Shown here: positions 46,125 through 55,562 of the stretch, one piece after another | Numbering within the stretch: position 1 is the stretch's first letter | Layout of the letters: the number at the start of each line of letters is the position of its first letter | Assembly: GCF_001592085.1 (NCBI RefSeq) | Contig: NZ_BCWD01000004.1 | Coordinates: 61,070-125,069 of the forward strand | Source: Levilactobacillus senmaizukei DSM 21775 = NBRC 103853 | Lineage (GTDB): Bacteria; Bacillota; Bacilli; Lactobacillales; Lactobacillaceae | DNA length: 64,000 nucleotides | Direction of reading: 5' to 3' | The notes under the pieces: generated by a model | The model's database searches: none | Told to the model about the DNA's origin: nothing | What the model saw: only the letters and a program-made list of their open reading frames with translations | Made by a program: the position numbers and the translations under genes

Positions 46125-48257
46125 ATGGTGAAACTAAAGGTATGGTTGGGAATTTTAGTGGGTGTAGGGGTCCTGGGCGCAGGAGGAACTGCGGCCAGAT
46201 CCGACGCCGACTACGACCAGGCGTTGAAAACCGCCCCTCAAGGAATTGCCCTCGAAAATGTTTTTACGCCGGGAACGGCGCCCAATAATCAGGCTCAAGT
46301 GGTCGATGTGACCAATCCCAATGTTAAAGGGACCCAGGCTGCACGGGTGAGTAATGGTAAGCGGCAGTACGGGGCCCTTTGGTCAACAAATGAAAACGTT
46401 TTCGATTTAACCCAGGATCATTCGGCTTCAATGTGGATGTACTTTGGCAATACTGGGAAGAAGGCGGCTGACGGCATGGCCCTGGTTTTCCAAAACGACG
46501 ACAATGGCTTAGCGGCTTCGCCAAAATTTGGCAAGACCATTTCCGGCGAAACGTTAGGTGTCTGGGGTGTAGATAATAATCGCAAGAACACGGATCCGGG
46601 AGCTCTGGCCGCTTTGGCCATTCAAAACAGTTGGGCGTTGGAGTTCGACACACATTTAAATAATTCCACTAGTTATGGAAATTCCGGCGATGCGGATTCG
46701 TTCGATGTTTCGATTAAGGGGCCACACATTGCTAGTAATTATCCAGGTGCACCGGAAACCTATGAAATGGTGCGAACAGTGACCTACATTCCTATTTATG
46801 GGGTGGGCTATTATGCGACGCAGGCCCATGCAGGCTTGATTAGTGGCGACTACACAATGCTGGCCAATGGGGCCTGGCACCATTTGAGCCTGAACTGGTC
46901 GGCTAAGGCACAGGAAATGACCTATACCTTTGATGATAAGGACCCCTTGACGGGTGAGGAAAAGACGGGAACCACGCAGACCGTGCCCCTGGATTTAGCT
47001 AAAATTGACCCGAAGGGCACGAATAAGGTTCGTTGGGGGTTCACCGGTGCCACGGGTGAGAGCTATGAAAACAATCTGGTGCTCTTTGAAGAAGTTCCTG
47101 GCTTAGTGGATGCCACCGCGAAGACTAAGGTGACCGACACAACCACTGGAAAGACCGTTGGGGAAGGTGAATCCTTCATGGGCACCCACAACGTTCAGGT
47201 CGATTATCAATTAGACTATTTTAAGGGTAAGCAGGCCTGGAAGAAGGTTGAGGCGCAAATTCAGCTCCCCGACCACATCGATTACCAGTCCGCCAAAATC
47301 ACGTACAGTGATGGGACTACGGCAGATGTTAGTCTGGCGGATCTGAGCGATAACCAGGTTCGTTACACGCTGACGGAGGATTTGTCGGACACCAATAAAT
47401 CGGCCGTGATTTCCTTCACCGGTAAAGCAGAAGACGTGAAGGGGACGACCCCGCTCGATTCGACGGTGAGCACCTTCGCCGCGGTTAACGGTGTCGTAAC
47501 GACATCGACCCCGTCAATGGTGTTGAACCCGACGCTAGACCTGTATGCACTTTCCCTATCCGGCGCGGGTACTGAAGCCGAGGCTGGTGAGGATGTTAGT
47601 ATGCGGGGGTTAGTGGTTATTCCCGAAGGCCTGGGTCTGGGAAACTCCGACATGACGGTTAAGCCGAAGATCAACGGCGAAAATTTACCGGATTTCCAGA
47701 TTCCGGAAGGTGAGGGTGACGACAGCGGAGTCTTCACGGTGACGGTACCCGCTGCCAAGCTTAAATCGGGGCGTAACAAGCTGACCTTTGTCGTTGGAGA
47801 CCCATTTGGCAACCTTTCAAATGAGGTGACCTATACTATCGATGTTAACCGGCAACTATTATTGCAGACCGGTGATGGGACGGGGGCCTTTGCCGACACG
47901 ATGCTGACTGGAACGAAGCAGAAAGTGCGGCGGCTAACCGGCTGGCAGGTCGAGGTTTTAGACACTCGTGAGGCCGGGGCTAAATGGAGCCTGCAGGTCA
48001 CCGGGACAGACTTTAAACGGTCTGATGGAACCAAACTAGCTGGAAATTTATTCTACTTCGATCGGGGCGATCAGACGCCGATTACGGATGTGGCGACGAC
48101 CGTGGGTACGGGAACCGCCACCGATGACGATGATCTAACCGATGTCGCCGGTGATTGGGACGATGATCAAGGATTGATGTTGGAACTCAATAGTGCTGCC
48201 GTTCATGGTGACTATGAAGCCCAATTAACTTGGACATTGAATGATGTGCCATCCTAG
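46125..48257 (+). CDS. WxL-domain surface protein with lectin-like domain
   Basis: Secreted cell-wall protein of 710 aa. Seen: a signal peptide (about 1-25, KVWLGILVGVGVLGAGGTAA), an N-terminal L-type lectin-like beta-sandwich (about 45-315, with MALVFQNDDNG and WALEFDTHLN), two Ig-like beta domains (about 320-590), and a C-terminal WxL domain with WQVEVLDTREAGAKWSLQV and the closing YEAQLTWTL, which binds peptidoglycan non-covalently. No LPXTG motif is present. I chose the ATG with GGAGAGG 7 bases upstream over the one 21 bases earlier. WxL proteins usually lie in multi-gene csc/WxL loci with DUF916 partners; here it is alone. Likely role: binding host or plant glycans. Confidence 0.82.
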   Translation: MVKLKVWLGILVGVGVLGAGGTAARSDADYDQALKTAPQGIALENVFTPGTAPNNQAQVVDVTNPNVKGTQAARVSNGKRQYGALWSTNENVFDLTQDHSASMWMYFGNTGKKAADGMALVFQNDDNGLAASPKFGKTISGETLGVWGVDNNRKNTDPGALAALAIQNSWALEFDTHLNNSTSYGNSGDADSFDVSIKGPHIASNYPGAPETYEMVRTVTYIPIYGVGYYATQAHAGLISGDYTMLANGAWHHLSLNWSAKAQEMTYTFDDKDPLTGEEKTGTTQTVPLDLAKIDPKGTNKVRWGFTGATGESYENNLVLFEEVPGLVDATAKTKVTDTTTGKTVGEGESFMGTHNVQVDYQLDYFKGKQAWKKVEAQIQLPDHIDYQSAKITYSDGTTADVSLADLSDNQVRYTLTEDLSDTNKSAVISFTGKAEDVKGTTPLDSTVSTFAAVNGVVTTSTPSMVLNPTLDLYALSLSGAGTEAEAGEDVSMRGLVVIPEGLGLGNSDMTVKPKINGENLPDFQIPEGEGDDSGVFTVTVPAAKLKSGRNKLTFVVGDPFGNLSNEVTYTIDVNRQLLLQTGDGTGAFADTMLTGTKQKVRRLTGWQVEVLDTREAGAKWSLQVTGTDFKRSDGTKLAGNLFYFDRGDQTPITDVATTVGTGTATDDDDLTDVAGDWDDDQGLMLELNSAAVHGDYEAQLTWTLNDVPS

Positions 48258-48336
48258 ACTAGGGCATGAACGATGAAGATAACCGACTCGCGGACACGGG
48301 TGAGTGACTAGGGCACCGCTATCTCAAGCGATCAAA

Positions 48337-48364
48337 AAAAGCCGACCAATTGGTCGGCTTTTTC
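48337..48364. terminator. Bidirectional terminator WxL / nox
   Basis: AAAGCCGACCAA / TTGGTCGGCTTT, a perfect 24-base palindrome with A and T flanks. Confidence 0.9.
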
Positions 48365-48379
48365 GTTTGACGCCGGTGG

Positions 48380-49735
48380 TTAATCGACAGCGTCGAGTTT
48401 TGCAGCCTTGGCTTGGGCAGCTTGGGCCACAATGTTTAAGTAGTTGAATGGCCGGTCGAAGTTAGGTTGGAAGAGCATATCAACCATGGCCAGATCATCA
48501 ATCGTGTTTTCATTTTGGATGCAGACGGACAGGGTGTTTGCCGATTGCGAAACATCGTATTGACTCATCAGCGCACCACCCAAGATCCGACGAGTGCTAG
48601 GGTCAAAGACTAAGGACATCAAGACCGGAGTGGTCGAAGGCATGAACTCTGGACGGTAATTGTCCTTAACGATGACTTGTTCTGCTTTGATACCTTGATC
48701 CTCGGCTGCGGCTAAGGTTAGTCCGGTTGAAACAATGGTCTTGCCATATAGGGCCAAACCAGAGGTTGACTGGGTTCCCATGTACTTCACCGTTGGCTTA
48801 ACGAGGTTTTGGCCGACCAAGATCCCTTGGCGAACCGCATTAGTTGCTAGCGGAATGTAGGCGTTCTTATGAGTTGGATTGTAGTGAACGGCGGCACTAT
48901 CACCGGCAGCGAAGATGTCGGCGTTGGATGACCGCATGTAATCATCCGTGATGATGGCACCATTAGGGGCCATGTCGACCTTACCCTTCAGGAGATCGGT
49001 GTTTGGCCGGAAGCCGATGCACAGGATGGCCAGATCGGTGTCGTAGCTCCCCTTATCGGTGGTGATCTTTAACCGATCGCCGTCATGGTCAAAGCTCTTG
49101 ACGGTTTCACCCAAGGCTAACTGAACATTGTTGTCCCGGTAGTCTGCTTCAATGGCGTCAGTGAATTCTTTGTCAAAGTATTTTGGCATGACACGGTCCA
49201 TGGCATCAATTAACGTGACGTCATGGCCAGTGGTCGAGTAAGCTTCTGCCAGTTCTGCGCCAATGTAGCCGGCACCAATGACGGTAATGTGCTTAGCGGA
49301 TTTGGCGTCTTCAATCAAGGCCTGTGCGTGAGCCCAGTTCTTGCAAAGTTTAACCTTATCGTTGTCAATCCCCGGAATCTTGGGAACGATTGGCCATGAA
49401 CCGGAGGTCATAACTAACTTGTCGTAACTATCGGTGGTTTTTTCGTGACTATTTAAGTCTTCTACGGTCACCGTCTTGGCATCTGGGTCGATGACTAAGA
49501 CGTTGTGATTCATTTGAACATTAGCGCCTAAGCCCTTAAGTTCTTCTGGGCTTGAGTAGAATAAGCCTTGAGGGTCTGCGACCTTGCCGCCAAGGTACAG
49601 GGCAATCCCACAGGATAAGAATGAAATGACATCGTTACGTTCGTAGACGGTGACTTCAGCGTCCGGATGTTCTGCTAAGATCTGCTTGATGGCAAAGGTC
49701 CCTGCATGTGTACAACCTACAACTGTGACTTTCAT
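48380..49735 (-). CDS. nox: NADH oxidase, water-forming (CoA-disulfide reductase family)
   Basis: Flavoenzyme reducing oxygen to water with NADH, regenerating NAD+ in aerated heterofermentative cells. Seen: FAD loop VVGCTHAGTFA at the N-terminus, redox-active Cys42 in FLSCGIALYLGG, NAD loop VIGAGYIGAELAE and the FAD motif ADIFAAGDSAA. It has 451 aa. A frame 48 bases longer exists, but the ATG used here has GGGAGG upstream and gives the standard N-terminus MKVTVVG. A strong promoter lies about 90 bases upstream. The family also holds CoA-disulfide reductases; Nox is favoured by the pattern and genus context. Confidence 0.9.
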   Translation of the reverse strand: MKVTVVGCTHAGTFAIKQILAEHPDAEVTVYERNDVISFLSCGIALYLGGKVADPQGLFYSSPEELKGLGANVQMNHNVLVIDPDAKTVTVEDLNSHEKTTDSYDKLVMTSGSWPIVPKIPGIDNDKVKLCKNWAHAQALIEDAKSAKHITVIGAGYIGAELAEAYSTTGHDVTLIDAMDRVMPKYFDKEFTDAIEADYRDNNVQLALGETVKSFDHDGDRLKITTDKGSYDTDLAILCIGFRPNTDLLKGKVDMAPNGAIITDDYMRSSNADIFAAGDSAAVHYNPTHKNAYIPLATNAVRQGILVGQNLVKPTVKYMGTQSTSGLALYGKTIVSTGLTLAAAEDQGIKAEQVIVKDNYRPEFMPSTTPVLMSLVFDPSTRRILGGALMSQYDVSQSANTLSVCIQNENTIDDLAMVDMLFQPNFDRPFNYLNIVAQAAQAKAAKLDAVD

Positions 49736-49767
49736 AATATGTTGCCTCCCAAAACAAGATTTTGATA

Positions 49768-49785
49768 TTGAAACATTTTTCACAA
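49768..49785. promoter_or_regulatory. Rex-like site in the nox leader
   Basis: TTGAAACATTTTTCACAA fits the Rex layout TTGTGAA-N4-TTCACAA in length: the right half is perfect and the left half keeps 4 of 7. It lies downstream of the nox promoter. Confidence 0.35.
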
Positions 49786-49825
49786 GCTAATCCAGATGAA
49801 AGCCGTTTCAATTGAATACAACTCT

Positions 49826-49853
49826 ATTTTAAGCAATTCGGGATTAATGTCAA
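49826..49853 (-). promoter_or_regulatory. Promoter of nox
   Basis: On the minus strand there is TTGACA (49848-49853), a 16-base spacer and TAAAAT (49826-49831). Confidence 0.7.
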
Positions 49854-49971
49854 CACTTTCTTAAATGTGTAACCATTTAGCGGACGATAGGCGAAAAAGC
49901 CGAAGCTAGTCGTGGCCGCACAAAAGGGGTACACTATGGCATGTAGGAAATTAATAAGGAGTGGTCATTAA

Positions 49972-51405
49972 ATGAAAGTTGCAAAACATTTATCTGCCTG
50001 TACGACCGTATTAGTCGGCAAACAAGCAACGGTTGACGGATCAACCTTGATTGCCAGAAACGACGACACGTTCTTGCCTTTAACTCCTCAACGGTTCGTT
50101 ATGCATCCCGCTGAGCATGATCAGCCCGATCGGACTTGGGTGTCCAACCAAAATGGGTTTACGGCGCCAATTCCGCATGATGGGTATCGTTATCAAGCGA
50201 CGCCCAATGTGGAAGTTGATAAGGAAGGGGTCTATGCCGAAAGCGGGTTTAACGACCACAATGTCGCTATGAGTGCCACCGAAAGCGTCTATGGGAATCC
50301 CGCGGCCTTAGCCTGTGACCCGTTGGTTGCCAATGGGTTGGCCGAAGACTCACTGCAAACGTTTGTCTTGCCTTACATCACTTCTGCACGTGACGGGGTG
50401 CGCTACCTGGGCAACCTGATTAAGCAGTATGGTTCACCCGAAGGTAACGGGGTCTTATTCTCCGACAACGATGAAGTTTGGTATATGGAAATTGTCACTG
50501 GACACCACTGGGTTGCGCAACGCATTCCGGATGATGCCTATGCCATTGCGGCTAACCAAGTTGCCATTCAACAGGTGACTTTTGATGATCCCGATAACTT
50601 CATGTTCTCTGAGGGAATTGCGGACTTTGTTAAGGAAAACCATTTGAATCCGGACCAAAATGGCTGGAACTTCCGACACATCTTTGGGACCAGTAATGAA
50701 AAAGACCGGCACTATAACACGCCACGGGTCTGGTTCGGGCAACGGGTCTTGAATCCCGAGATCGAACAAGATCCTCAATCCAGTGACCTGCCGTTTATTT
50801 GCCGGACGAGCCATAAGATTAGTGTAGAAGATGTTGAATACATTTTGAGTTCCCATTACAACGAAACGCCCTATGATCCGTTTGGTCAGGGGAGTGAAGC
50901 CGACCGGAAGAAGTTCCGGCCAATCTCCATGAACCGGACACAAAACTCACACGTTTTGCAAATCCGCAACGATGTGCCAGCGGCTAGTTCCGCTATTATG
51001 TGGCTATGCTTCGGAGTGCCCGCATTCTCACCATACGTGCCATTCTTCGCTAACGCGACGGATACGGACCCGTCGTATAGCGACACCCCGGTTCATCTGG
51101 ACGACCAGAGTGCCTACTGGATGTACCGCAAGCTGTCAATGGTGGTGGAGTCTCATTACCGTAACTTTATCGAACGAGATACCGACTACATCACGGCCGC
51201 TAAGGAAAGGTTTCGGGCGCATGTCGCCGCTACGCAAGCCCATGCTAAGACGTTGTCCGGGGATGATTTAACCGCCTACCTAACGGCGCAGAACTACGCC
51301 ATTGTCAAAGCGATGAAGGCCGATACCACCAAGTTTACTAATGACTTAATCGAAGAGGGCCTGAACCTGTCGAAGTTAACCTTTAACATGGATAAGAACC
51401 TTTAG
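49972..51405 (+). CDS. pepD: Dipeptidase, peptidase family C69 (PepDA)
   Basis: N-terminal-nucleophile dipeptidase acting on peptides taken up from the medium. Seen: Cys10 in SACTTVLVGK, which becomes the nucleophile after propeptide removal, then DGSTLIARNDD and WYMEIVTGHHW. The 477 aa length is typical of lactobacillus PepDA. AAGGAG stands upstream of the ATG. It is a single gene with a strong terminator. Confidence 0.92.
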   Translation: MKVAKHLSACTTVLVGKQATVDGSTLIARNDDTFLPLTPQRFVMHPAEHDQPDRTWVSNQNGFTAPIPHDGYRYQATPNVEVDKEGVYAESGFNDHNVAMSATESVYGNPAALACDPLVANGLAEDSLQTFVLPYITSARDGVRYLGNLIKQYGSPEGNGVLFSDNDEVWYMEIVTGHHWVAQRIPDDAYAIAANQVAIQQVTFDDPDNFMFSEGIADFVKENHLNPDQNGWNFRHIFGTSNEKDRHYNTPRVWFGQRVLNPEIEQDPQSSDLPFICRTSHKISVEDVEYILSSHYNETPYDPFGQGSEADRKKFRPISMNRTQNSHVLQIRNDVPAASSAIMWLCFGVPAFSPYVPFFANATDTDPSYSDTPVHLDDQSAYWMYRKLSMVVESHYRNFIERDTDYITAAKERFRAHVAATQAHAKTLSGDDLTAYLTAQNYAIVKAMKADTTKFTNDLIEEGLNLSKLTFNMDKNL

Positions 51406-51414
51406 TTACAGATT

Positions 51415-51457
51415 AAAAAATCCAGCGACCATTTTATAATGGTTGCTGGATTTTTTT
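51415..51457. terminator. Bidirectional terminator pepD / MucBP gene
   Basis: AAAAATCCAGCGACCATT / AATGGTTGCTGGATTTTT with one wobble around a short loop. Confidence 0.9.
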
Positions 51458-51472
51458 AGGAATCGGATTTAT

Positions 51473-52555
51473 TTAAATAGTTTCTGTGGGTAACAGATGG
51501 GTGTATCGGGCATTGATGTAAGTGTTGGGACCAATCTGATACCAGACAAGTTGCTGGTCATCGATGATGCGGCCGCGGATTTCAAGCGTTGCGCCGTTTT
51601 CAATTTCACCGTTGGACTCGCCATAAGGTTCCTCGAAAACGGTGACTGCCTGGTGCGGAACGTAATCGACAACCCCTAACCGGTCGAAGGGCTGTGGGGT
51701 CCAGGTGTGATGGGGGAGCTCTGGTTGAACTGGGCCATCCCGACGTTCGACGTCGGTCATGGGAATCCATTGGTCACCACCAAGGTTGAGCCATTCGTCG
51801 TGATTGTGTAGGGTGATGATGACGAAGACCCGCCAAATTGAGGTTGCGGGGAATTGGTAGTTGTAGGGATTACCTGCCGGAGCATCGTAGACCACGTGGT
51901 CCGTCAGTAACTCCATAAATTGATGAACCCGTTGAACCGTGTCCCAGTCATCTCGCCGGTAGAAGTAAGTCATCTGGTTGGGATGCCGGGAGAAGTGGCC
52001 CTTATGATCCCCATGTGCTTGAAAGATTCGGTAGTTTGGAAACTCTGGTGGTATCGAAGCATAAGGGGCACCGAGGATCCCACGGCGGAAATCGGGCAGC
52101 TTGAGTAGTTGGCCATTATCGTAATCGAGGTAATAGGTCAGCAGTGGTTGCCCTTGTTCCTTGGTATAAATTAGGGTCATCAGACCATACTCCGATAAGA
52201 ACGTTTGGGTAAAGCCCTGAATGTCGGTGAGAATGTAACCATCGATCACCGGCAGTTCACCGTGGACAGGACCGAATTGATACCCCGTTAAAATGAGCGC
52301 CGGTTGTAATGGTCGGTCGCGTTGATCGACGATTCGAACGACCAGAGTCGCCGTTGGACCCAATTGAACGGGATCTGGTGCCGGGACAACTGGTTTCGGA
52401 CTCGGTTTTACCGCCGGAGTTGATACTGATGGGACTGAATGAGGGAGAGGGTGGGATTCTGTTGGGGCGGGCCGGCGTGCCAAATGCTGCGGTCGGTGGC
52501 TCACGGGGGTATTCCGTGGGGCAATTATTTGCCGCAACCAATTAAAGAATGCCAT
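51473..52555 (-). CDS. MucBP-like and SH3-like domain protein without signal peptide
   Basis: Protein of 360 aa. The N-terminus MAFFNWLRQIIAPRN is only weakly hydrophobic and no cleavable signal, transmembrane helix or LPXTG is seen. A Pro-rich segment (about 24-66) leads to two modules resembling MucBP repeats: the first (about 68-135) contains LILTGYQFGPVHGELP and ends LIYTK; the second (about 138-205) contains YYLDYDNGQLLKLPDF and ends MTYFYRR. After an unrecognised segment, residues about 290-357 look like a bacterial SH3 domain (TVFEEPYGESNGEIENGATL). The domain calls are by eye and moderate. The start is firm: AGGAGGTGAAAGGTT precedes the ATG. Cellular location is the main puzzle. Confidence 0.65.
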   Translation of the reverse strand: MAFFNWLRQIIAPRNTPVSHRPQHLARRPAPTESHPLPHSVPSVSTPAVKPSPKPVVPAPDPVQLGPTATLVVRIVDQRDRPLQPALILTGYQFGPVHGELPVIDGYILTDIQGFTQTFLSEYGLMTLIYTKEQGQPLLTYYLDYDNGQLLKLPDFRRGILGAPYASIPPEFPNYRIFQAHGDHKGHFSRHPNQMTYFYRRDDWDTVQRVHQFMELLTDHVVYDAPAGNPYNYQFPATSIWRVFVIITLHNHDEWLNLGGDQWIPMTDVERRDGPVQPELPHHTWTPQPFDRLGVVDYVPHQAVTVFEEPYGESNGEIENGATLEIRGRIIDDQQLVWYQIGPNTYINARYTHLLPTETI

Positions 52556-52589
52556 AACCTTTCACCTCCTAAGATCGTCTATTGTTTTT

Positions 52590-52619
52590 AGTATACCGCA
52601 ATCCGCGGTAGCAAGGCAA
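52590..52619 (-). promoter_or_regulatory. Promoter of the MucBP-like gene with operator palindrome
   Basis: On the minus strand there is TTGCCT (52614-52619), an 18-base spacer and TATACT (52590-52595). The inverted repeat TACCGC-AATCC-GCGGTA (52594-52610) overlaps the -10 and most of the spacer. The further 190 bases towards the clpE terminator show no gene. Confidence 0.55.
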
Positions 52620-52796
52620 TCTTGCTGAAAGCGATTTAGATTTTCAATACCAACGTGAGCATGGGACTAAAGGTGGTTAGCTGGCGGATATTGACGTTGA
52701 TAACCAGGGATCTGGGCTTTGGCCGGTTGGGACATCAAGTTTAACTGGAACTGGCGATTGTTAGGGGGTATTTGTGACCATATGAGCGGGGATAAC

Positions 52797-52830
52797 AAAA
52801 GGACCTAGGGGTTGTTTACCCTAGGTCCTT
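52797..52830 (-). terminator. Terminator after clpE
   Basis: AAAGGACCTAGGG / CCCTAGGTCCTT around an 8-to-9-base loop, with T-rich sequence on the minus-strand exit side. Confidence 0.8.
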
Positions 52831-52840
52831 CGTGAATAGC

Positions 52841-55072
52841 TTAGTTTTCGTCTGTGTCTTCCACTGGCTTCGACCCATCATTGTCGGCGGCAATGACAAT
52901 CTTGCCATCCTCAATCCTGGCAACGAGGTTCTTGGTATCGGTATGATCCAGATAGTAGTCGGCAATTCGATCTTCGATTTCTTCTTGAATAACTCGCCGT
53001 AGTGGCCGTGCCCCCATAGCAGGGTTGTAGCCCTTCGTAACCAGTTGTTCTTCGACGGGTTCCGTGACATGAATGTGAATACCTTGCCCCGCCAACATGG
53101 TATTGACATCGTCAATCATCAAGTCAACGATGTGCATCAGGTTATCCTTGGACAGGGAGTTGAATTCCACGATATCATCGAACCGGTTTAGGAATTCAGG
53201 CTTGAAGTAGTTGGTTAAGTTACCAAGTACCGAGTGTGTCGTTCCTTCGGCCGCAGCACCGAACCCAACGTTGGCTTCGGCGTCGCCGGTCCCAGCGTTA
53301 CTGGTCATAATGATCAGTGTGTCCTTGAAGGAAACGGTCCGACCTTGAGAATCGGTTAGGCGACCATCGTCAAGAATTTGTAAGAACATATTCATCACGT
53401 CGGGGTGGGCTTTTTCGATTTCATCGAGCAGAATTAACGTGTAAGGGTGTCGCCGAACTTGTTCGGTCAGTTGGCCAGCTTCTTCATAGCCCACATAGCC
53501 AGGCGGTGATCCAATCAGCTTAGAAATTGAATGTGGTTCCATGTACTCGGACATGTCGAAGCGGACCATGGCGTCGGTAGAACCGAAGAGTTCATTGGCT
53601 AGCCGCTTAGCAAGTTCCGTCTTCCCAACCCCAGTAGGGCCAACGAAGAGGAAGGAGCCAATTGGCCGACCGGTACCGTTCAGGCCGATTCGGTTACGCC
53701 GGATGGCCCGAGCCACTTTATCAACCGCTTCATTTTGGCCGATGACATGTTTTTCAAGGTCGCCAGCCAAACTGTTGAGTTGATGTTGTTCTTTGGCTTG
53801 TAATTCACCAACTGGAATATCGGTCTTTTCTTCCACAATGTCTTGCATGTCCTTGACCGTTACTTCAGCGGAGTTGGTGGCGTCTGCATTCTTAGCAGAT
53901 TCCTTGGACTTTTCCAATTTCGTGACTTGGTCGCGGTAGTAGGCAGCCTTTTCGTAGTCTTCTTGTTTCAGGGCTGCTTGCTTTTGATCCTCAGCGTTCT
54001 TGATCTTTTCGTCGATGGCCTTGGGGTCGGCGACGTTAATGGTCAAGTTCTTCCGTGACCCGGCTTCGTCGAGTAAATCGATGGCCTTGTCGGGTAAGAA
54101 ACGGTCCTGGATGTAGCGATCGGATAGCCGAACAGCAGCCTCAATCGCATCGTCAGCGTAATGAACATGGTGGTAATCCTCATATTTCTTTTGGATACCT
54201 TTTAAAATCTTAATGGCTTCATCGGCACTAGGTTCATCCACCGTGACGGGTTGGAACCGACGGGCTAACGCTTGGTCCTTTTCAATATCTCTGTATTCAT
54301 TTAAAGTCGTGGCCCCAATTAATTGGAAGTCACCCCGAGCGAGCGCCGGCTTCAAAACGTTGCCAGCATCCATGCCGCCTTCAGCGTTACCCGCACCCAT
54401 GATTTCATGGATTTCATCGATGAAGAGGATGATGTCCGGATTGCTTTGGACCTCTTTCATCAATTGTTGCATCCGCTGTTCAAATTGACCCCGGATACCG
54501 GTGCCTTGAACCAGCGAAACGACATCCAAACGGATGATTTGTTTGTTTTCAAGTTTTTGCGGAACGTTACCTTCAACGATACGTTCTGCCAATCCTTCAA
54601 CCACGGCCGTCTTGCCGACCCCGGCTTCACCAATCAGAACGGGATTGTTCTTGGTCCGACGGTTAAGGATTTCAATGACTTGGGCGGTTTCCTTGTCCCG
54701 GCCAATGACTGGGTCAATCTTACCGTCCTTAGCCAGCTGCGTCAGGTTTAACCCGTATTGGTTCAACAGGCCGTTGTTACCAGAGCCCTGGTTGCCTGCA
54801 GGCTGAGTAGGCTGGTTGTTTTGTGCGGCTGCTTGCCGATAATCGTTAGGCGTTCCCTGGCCACCTTGCATGGCCCGGAAGATATCGTCCAGGTTACCGA
54901 AGCCGAATGGATCTTGTGCCATACGGCCACCTCCATTTCCAGAATCGTTTGATTGTTGCTGCTTCAGCAGCTGATAGCAATTTTGGCACAGGTCAACTTG
55001 TTGCCGCTGCCCATTAACACTCATATATAGGTGAATAGTGGCTTCATTGCGGTGGCAATTTTGACATAACAT
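52841..55072 (-). CDS. clpE: ATP-dependent Clp protease ATPase ClpE
   Basis: Hsp100 unfoldase that feeds proteins to ClpP under heat or other stress. Seen: an N-terminal zinc finger (C3, C6, C29, C32), a Gly/Gln-rich linker, the first AAA+ domain with [13 protein letters not shown], a UVR-like coiled region ([15 protein letters not shown]), the second AAA+ domain with [15 protein letters not shown] and a ClpB-type D2-small domain; 743 aa. The ATG used here has AAAGGAG upstream and starts MLCQNC, as in ClpE; a frame 45 bases longer runs into the leader and is rejected. A CtsR box lies between promoter and start, consistent with class III heat-shock control. Confidence 0.95.
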   Translation of the reverse strand: MLCQNCHRNEATIHLYMSVNGQRQQVDLCQNCYQLLKQQQSNDSGNGGGRMAQDPFGFGNLDDIFRAMQGGQGTPNDYRQAAAQNNQPTQPAGNQGSGNNGLLNQYGLNLTQLAKDGKIDPVIGRDKETAQVIEILNRRTKNNPVLIGEAGVGKTAVVEGLAERIVEGNVPQKLENKQIIRLDVVSLVQGTGIRGQFEQRMQQLMKEVQSNPDIILFIDEIHEIMGAGNAEGGMDAGNVLKPALARGDFQLIGATTLNEYRDIEKDQALARRFQPVTVDEPSADEAIKILKGIQKKYEDYHHVHYADDAIEAAVRLSDRYIQDRFLPDKAIDLLDEAGSRKNLTINVADPKAIDEKIKNAEDQKQAALKQEDYEKAAYYRDQVTKLEKSKESAKNADATNSAEVTVKDMQDIVEEKTDIPVGELQAKEQHQLNSLAGDLEKHVIGQNEAVDKVARAIRRNRIGLNGTGRPIGSFLFVGPTGVGKTELAKRLANELFGSTDAMVRFDMSEYMEPHSISKLIGSPPGYVGYEEAGQLTEQVRRHPYTLILLDEIEKAHPDVMNMFLQILDDGRLTDSQGRTVSFKDTLIIMTSNAGTGDAEANVGFGAAAEGTTHSVLGNLTNYFKPEFLNRFDDIVEFNSLSKDNLMHIVDLMIDDVNTMLAGQGIHIHVTEPVEEQLVTKGYNPAMGARPLRRVIQEEIEDRIADYYLDHTDTKNLVARIEDGKIVIAADNDGSKPVEDTDEN

Positions 55073-55133
55073 CTTGTCGTCTCCTTTCGTGCCGGAAAAT
55101 TTTTCGTAGTGACCCACGATTGTCGAGAAAAGG

Positions 55134-55150
55134 TTTGACCTTTCCTGACC
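55134..55150 (-). promoter_or_regulatory. CtsR operator of clpE
   Basis: On the minus strand GGTCAGG-AAA-GGTCAAA, matching the CtsR heptad direct repeat (A/G)GTCAAA-N3-(A/G)GTCAAA except for two bases of the first heptad. It starts nine bases downstream of the -10, over the expected transcription start. Confidence 0.8.
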
Positions 55151-55159
55151 ATTGATTAC

Positions 55160-55187
55160 ATTATAGCGCGGTCTGCCAGGGTTGCAA
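55160..55187 (-). promoter_or_regulatory. Promoter of clpE
   Basis: On the minus strand there is TTGCAA (55182-55187), a 16-base spacer and TATAAT (55160-55165). Confidence 0.75.
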
Positions 55188-55361
55188 GTATTTAGCTTTC
55201 CCCAATAAAGCCGGGCGCCACGTGGGTTTTACTCACGAACGCCCTTATTTTAGCACTCTCATCTATAGAATGCTAAACAGACTCCCTCGAAACGATAAAA
55301 TTTTTGACCGTTGGTGATTTTCACCGTAGAATGAGGTAGTGATAAAAAAGGATGTGGCGAT

Positions 55362-55562
55362 TTGGCAAAGGACTTTACGGCCCTCATGACTCAATTGAAG
55401 GAGAAACAATTATCAACGTTTGAAGTTACGCCGGAGGAGTTTCCAGACTTCCAAAAAGCTTTCATGGCTTTCGATACCCGTAAACGGGTGATTGGTCAGG
55501 CTGAAAAGGGTGGTAAGCTCATTTATCACTATGATTATGAAGCCGGTAACAGTGACCAATAA
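55362..55562 (+). CDS. Small conserved-looking protein upstream of ptsHI
   Basis: Protein of 66 aa, [20 protein letters not shown]... with an acidic/aromatic middle ([13 protein letters not shown]) and a C-terminal beta-like strand IYHYDYEAG. No membrane segment, signal or known motif. The TTG start is supported by AAAAGGATG 10 bases upstream. I believe lactobacilli carry a similar small gene between clpE and ptsH, but the function is unknown. The 167 bases after it hold no further gene. Confidence 0.65.
   Translation: MAKDFTALMTQLKEKQLSTFEVTPEEFPDFQKAFMAFDTRKRVIGQAEKGGKLIYHYDYEAGNSDQ

Noticed and set aside
50455..50943. 162-codon open frame antisense to pepD
   Set aside because: It opposes the conserved peptidase and has no ribosome binding site.
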